Positions 14,055 to 17,163 of a stretch of 17,163 bases of DNA are shown here, piece by piece. The stretch is from Anaerolineae bacterium (lineage in GTDB: Bacteria > Chloroflexota > Anaerolineae > 4572-78 > J111), in the NCBI GenBank assembly GCA_020433785.1, contig JAGRCC010000107.1, forward strand, positions 1-17,163, in the 5' to 3' direction. Made by a program: the position numbers and the translations under genes. Numbering within the stretch: the stretch's first letter is position 1; every line of letters begins with the position of its first letter. The notes beneath the pieces were generated by a model, which was given only the letters and a program-made list of their open reading frames with translations, did not search any database and had not been told where the DNA came from.

Positions 14055-15686
14055 ATGGCATCGATCACTCAATCAAAGGAACCGACCGCCCTAAGTAGCC
14101 CAAGGCTTCAGTTGGATATATCGACATGGCTCAAAAATAATATATTCAGCAGCTTCTGGAATTCAGTATTTTTTATTTTCCTCATTATTGCCACTATTCT
14201 CATCATTCGCACAGGCTATAGCCTTGAACCGGTTGGTCTCTCATATAATCTCGCCCCCAACGGACAACCCACCGCCCTAGGTAACGTTGTATTAATCATT
14301 ACCAATGGCGCCTTAATAACCTCTGCCGTCATTCTCTTATGGCTAATTGGTGCTATCTTAGTAACTTACAGCGTGGCTACGCACCGGTGGGTTGGCCCAT
14401 CTCAATGGTTAAAAGACAGTCTTTACACCGGCCCGTTCGGTGCGTTGACCACCCTTGCCCTGGTATTACTCATCATCTTTGCAATTCGAGGCGTTTTATC
14501 TTGGGCGGTATTTGGCGCTGAATTCCGCACAGACGCCGAAAGTGTAGCCATCCTTCGACCGATTACGCCTGGCGCTATTTGGGGGATTATTGGCGCGAAC
14601 ACCAAACTCTTTGCTGTTGGCCGTTACCCCAGCGAATTTGTCTGGCGCGTCTGGCTTTCTCTGGGCCTGGTGTTGGCCCTAGGAGCCGCCAGTGTGATGG
14701 CTTGGAATTTTGGCTCGCCCCTAAAAAGGTTTCGCCAAATTCTGGTGTGGTCCTGGCTGGCCTCAATCCCAATTATTCTCTTTATCTTAAGAGGTATGGG
14801 GGCAGGCGGCCCCTTAACCCTGGTTCCGACTAACTTATGGGGCGGACTATTATTGACCATCGTTATTTCAGTCATCGGGATTGTAGTTTCTTTCCCGATA
14901 GGGGTGTTGATGGCCTTGGGGCGGCGCAGCCAAACCCGGGGTGTACCCTTCACCTGGGCCTGGGGCGCAGGGTTGCTCCTTATCTACTGGGGGTTGTTCG
15001 GTTTCCCGGCCGAACCCGTGACGCTGAATATTCCGCTCATCTTCCGAGACCCACCGGTCTGGACCGTGACTTTAGCGCCTCTCACCTACGCCGCGCTGAT
15101 AGCGATTATCGTCATTGGCATCTTCTGGGCCATCGGCTATTACCTGCAAGGCAATATGATCAAAACCTTTTCGATTGTCTACATTGAAGTCATTCGCGGG
15201 GTGCCCTTAATTACCGTGCTGTTTATGGCTCAGATCATGTTGCCCATTTTCTTACCCAAAGAAGTTGAAATTGACAACCTGTTACGGGTAGTCGTTGGCG
15301 TCATTTTGTTCAGCGCCGCCTATTTAGCCGAAAATATTCGCGGCGGGCTGCAAGCTATTCCTAAGGGCCAATATGAGGCAGCCGTGGCCATCGGCCTCAG
15401 TGGCGCCCAGTCGATGCGGCTGATTATTCTGCCGCAGGCGCTGCGGCTGGTTATTCCGGCCCTAGTAGGGCAATGTATCAGTTTGTTCAAAGACACCTCA
15501 TTGGTGGCCATTGTAGGTCTATTTGACCTCCTAAAAATCGCTCAAACCGTCGTTGCCCAACAGGAATGGTTGGGGCTTCAACGAGAAACGTATGCTTTTG
15601 TGGCCTTGGTTTATTGGGTTTTTGCCTTTTCCATGTCCAGAGCAAGCCAAAGAATTGAGAAAAATTTAGGCGTCGGAAAATACTAG
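14055..15686 (+). CDS. Polar amino-acid ABC transporter permease, AapM-like, enlarged
   Basis: This integral membrane subunit of an amino-acid importer has 543 residues. The C-terminal core is recognisable: LLLTIVISVIGIVVSFPIGVLMALGRRS (266-292), YIEVIRGVPLITVLFMAQ (376-393), and the EAA coupling loop EAAVAIGLSGAQSMRLIILP (441-460) that contacts the ATPase. These resemble AapM of the general L-amino-acid permease. It is longer than the roughly 380-400 residues usual for AapM/AapQ, for two reasons. There is an N-terminal region with several extra hydrophobic segments (about 35-55, 77-105, 127-152, 198-216, 229-245), and about 80 residues with two further hydrophobic stretches are inserted between GRRS and YIEVIRG. 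GAGGAGGAG (14035-14043) precedes the ATG by 11 nt. The ATPase gene follows after 15 nt. No binding-protein gene or second permease lies in the window, so the partners are encoded elsewhere or this subunit works as a homodimer. Confidence 0.87.
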   Translation: MASITQSKEPTALSSPRLQLDISTWLKNNIFSSFWNSVFFIFLIIATILIIRTGYSLEPVGLSYNLAPNGQPTALGNVVLIITNGALITSAVILLWLIGAILVTYSVATHRWVGPSQWLKDSLYTGPFGALTTLALVLLIIFAIRGVLSWAVFGAEFRTDAESVAILRPITPGAIWGIIGANTKLFAVGRYPSEFVWRVWLSLGLVLALGAASVMAWNFGSPLKRFRQILVWSWLASIPIILFILRGMGAGGPLTLVPTNLWGGLLLTIVISVIGIVVSFPIGVLMALGRRSQTRGVPFTWAWGAGLLLIYWGLFGFPAEPVTLNIPLIFRDPPVWTVTLAPLTYAALIAIIVIGIFWAIGYYLQGNMIKTFSIVYIEVIRGVPLITVLFMAQIMLPIFLPKEVEIDNLLRVVVGVILFSAAYLAENIRGGLQAIPKGQYEAAVAIGLSGAQSMRLIILPQALRLVIPALVGQCISLFKDTSLVAIVGLFDLLKIAQTVVAQQEWLGLQRETYAFVALVYWVFAFSMSRASQRIEKNLGVGKY

Positions 15687-15701
15687 GGAGGATAAAAAAA
15701 T

Positions 15702-16448
15702 ATGGCGCTCGGCAAAGATGTAATTATTTGTAACGATGTTCATAAATGGTATGGAGATTTTCACGTTCTGCAAGGCGTTACCACCACCGTTAAAGAGGGC
15801 GAAGTGGTGGTTATCATCGGGCCGTCCGGCTCCGGCAAATCGACCTGGATCCGCACCATCAACCGGCTCGAAGAACACCAACAGGGGCAAATCATTGTCG
15901 ATGGCACCGAACTGAACAACGACCTGCGCAACATTCAGGAAATTCGGCGAGAAGTGGGCATGGTCTTCCAACAGTTCAATCTGTTTCCCCACTTAACGGT
16001 TTTGCAAAATATCACCTTGGCGCCTATTCACGTTAGAAAGTGGTCCCGTGAGCGGGCCGAAGAAGTGGCCATGGACCAACTGCGCAAAGTAAAAATTCCG
16101 GAACAAGCCAACAAATATCCGGGCCAGTTATCCGGGGGCCAGCAGCAGCGGGTGGCCATTGCCAGGGCGCTGGCGATGCAGCCCAAAATCATGCTGTTTG
16201 ATGAGCCGACCTCGGCCCTTGACCCGGAGATGATCAAAGAGGTGCTGGATGTTATGCAAGAACTGGCCGAATCCGGCATGACGATTATGGCTGTTACCCA
16301 CGAGATGGGCTTTGCTCGAAGTGTGGCCAACCGGGTGATCTTCTTTGATCGAGGCAATATTGTTGAAGAAAAAGCGCCGACAGAATTTTTCTCCAATCCC
16401 GAAGAAGAACGCACTCGGCTTTTCTTGAGCCAGATTTTGCATCACTAA
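15702..16448 (+). CDS. Polar amino-acid ABC transporter ATP-binding protein (GlnQ/AapP-like)
   Basis: This 248-residue cytoplasmic ATPase is of the usual length for the family and powers the import complex with the permease encoded 15 nt upstream. All motifs are complete: Walker [10 protein letters not shown] (40-48), Q-loop Q90, signature LSGGQ (143-147), Walker B IMLFDE with catalytic E168, D-loop SALD (171-174) and H-loop H200 in VTHEMGFA. The VTHEMGFA and DRGNIVEE patterns and the FFSNP tail segment are typical of the polar amino-acid uptake group (GlnQ, HisP, AapP). The exact substrate cannot be read from this subunit. The ATG at 15702 follows AGGGAGG by 10 nt; the ribosome site begins within the stop region of the permease gene. 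A strong terminator lies about 50 bp after the stop, so the operon visible here has two genes. Confidence 0.95.
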   Translation: MALGKDVIICNDVHKWYGDFHVLQGVTTTVKEGEVVVIIGPSGSGKSTWIRTINRLEEHQQGQIIVDGTELNNDLRNIQEIRREVGMVFQQFNLFPHLTVLQNITLAPIHVRKWSRERAEEVAMDQLRKVKIPEQANKYPGQLSGGQQQRVAIARALAMQPKIMLFDEPTSALDPEMIKEVLDVMQELAESGMTIMAVTHEMGFARSVANRVIFFDRGNIVEEKAPTEFFSNPEEERTRLFLSQILHH

Positions 16449-16497
16449 TTTGGAAATTTAACGGCCAGCAATCGGTCGATATTCGATCTAGCCATGT

Positions 16498-16538
16498 AAA
16501 AAGCAGCCGATAAATTAACCTTTATCGGCTGCTTTTTT
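16498..16538. terminator. Strong bidirectional rho-independent terminator
   Basis: A perfect 17-bp stem (16498-16514 with 16521-16537, core GCAGCCGATAAA/TTTATCGGCTGC) encloses a 6-nt loop TTAACC. It is flanked by A-runs on the left and T-runs on the right, so it can stop transcription from both sides. It lies between the convergent transporter operon and the UbiB-family gene and probably serves both. Confidence 0.93.
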
Positions 16539-16591
16539 ATGCCACTAAAATACGTATGAGCCGGATTTAACGAATTAGGGTAAAACCGGCG

Positions 16592-17163
16592 CTACCACTC
16601 TTTGAGTAACCCCCACACCAAAACCACCACAGACAGCCCCATTAACCACCCGCCCAGCGAACCGTCGTCTCCGCCGGTGTTCACGGTGGTTCCGGCCACC
16701 AACAAACCCACGGCCAAGACCACCCAACTCAACCGATTGACTGACTTTTCCAGGCGTTCAATCGATTTGCGGGCACTCGGCGCCAGTGCGGTTTGGACAA
16801 TTACGTTACCTCGCTCAAAATCGGTGAGAATTCGGTCAATCTGGGTGGGAAGTTTCAGAAACGTTTGGGCCAAAACCACCGCCTCGCGCAGCCAGCCCTG
16901 CCAATTTTTTTGCAGTTCATCCTGAGCCATACGCTGAGCAAAAGGCATGATTTCCGCCCAGGGATCAAAATTGGGATCCAAGTTGGTGGCCATCCCTGAC
17001 AAAATCCCTATAGCGCGCAGGCTGAACAGCAGATCAACCGGAAATTGGAACGGCGCTTCATAAATGAGATCGCGATACTCGCGCACAAAGTAGTTCATTT
17101 CGGTGGCGGCCATATCGCGCACCTGGCCCATTTTAACGCCCCAGGTCCGTTGAAAAACATCCG
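16592..17163 (-). CDS. UbiB/AarF (ABC1) family protein, C-terminal part (start beyond window)
   Basis: The frame is open from the right edge to a TAG at 16592, showing the last 189 residues. The methionine at 17131 is internal: the reading continues upstream without a stop as DVFQRTWGVK, which fits the mid-protein region of the family. Visible features are PFQFPVDLLFSLRAIGILSG and LDPNFDPWAEIMPFAQR, a pattern typical of the C-lobe of UbiB/AarF atypical kinases, then an amphipathic helical region and two closely spaced C-terminal membrane helices (LSWVVLAVGLLVAG and LMGLSVVVLVWGLL) ending in LLKEW. Family members are ATP-binding proteins linked to isoprenoid-quinone or lipid metabolism at the membrane. 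The catalytic motifs lie outside the window and cannot be checked. It is convergent with the transporter operon, separated by the terminator. Confidence 0.82.
   Translation of the reverse strand, partial: DVFQRTWGVKMGQVRDMAATEMNYFVREYRDLIYEAPFQFPVDLLFSLRAIGILSGMATNLDPNFDPWAEIMPFAQRMAQDELQKNWQGWLREAVVLAQTFLKLPTQIDRILTDFERGNVIVQTALAPSARKSIERLEKSVNRLSWVVLAVGLLVAGTTVNTGGDDGSLGGWLMGLSVVVLVWGLLKEW

Noticed and set aside
14055..15686. Fusion of two complete permeases (AapQ plus AapM) in one chain
   Set aside because: Only one EAA coupling loop is visible, in the C-terminal part. The N-terminal region has hydrophobic segments but no second permease core.
16592..17131. Reading the right-edge protein as a complete 179-residue gene starting at 17131
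   Set aside because: The frame continues upstream to the window edge without a stop, and the sequence matches only the C-terminal part of UbiB-family proteins, so the gene is truncated by the window.

Overview
The window looks like a chromosomal segment of a bacterium rich in signal transduction genes, with a base composition near half GC. The mix of long PAS/GAF hybrid kinases, receiver-first kinases, an Aap-type amino-acid importer, a UbiB/ABC1 kinase and a secreted thrombospondin type 3 repeat protein would suit a filamentous Chloroflexota or a similar environmental lineage. This placement is inference: no rRNA or phylogenetic marker is present. No tRNA, CRISPR array or insertion sequence was seen.

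Layout. (1) Positions 1-1092, minus strand: the N-terminal part of a secreted calcium-binding repeat protein that runs off the left edge. (2) 1093-1466: a non-coding gap with a strong bidirectional terminator, a second perfect hairpin and tandem AAAGTGTGG repeats. (3) 1467-12714, minus strand: seven closely spaced signalling genes, read from right to left. They are a membrane histidine kinase with an ethylene-receptor-like (ETR1-type) sensor, a stand-alone Rcp1-like receiver, a 1336-residue hybrid kinase (REC-PAS-GAF-PAS-GAF-GAF-HisKA-HATPase-REC), three receiver-first kinases, and an OmpR-type DNA-binding response regulator just before the terminator. (4) 13072-13752, minus strand: a second winged-helix regulator whose receiver has lost the phospho-acceptor aspartate. 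(5) 14055-16448, plus strand: permease and ATPase of a polar amino-acid ABC importer, closed by a 17-bp-stem terminator. (6) 16592 to the right edge, minus strand: the C-terminal end of a UbiB/AarF-family protein.

How it may work together. The seven-gene cluster encodes five histidine kinases and seven receivers with an intact aspartate. Only one of its products binds DNA, the last gene, OmpR-type. The simplest reading is a multi-input phosphorelay: the ETR1-like kinase would sense a small hydrophobic ligand, possibly ethylene through Cu(I), at the membrane; the Rcp1-like receiver would be its immediate partner; the soluble hybrid kinases would integrate further signals; and the final regulator would act on DNA. 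The pairings are inference. The best lead is the ETR1-like domain, which keeps every ligand-site residue I could align from memory and is joined directly to a Cph1-like kinase core without the usual GAF domain.
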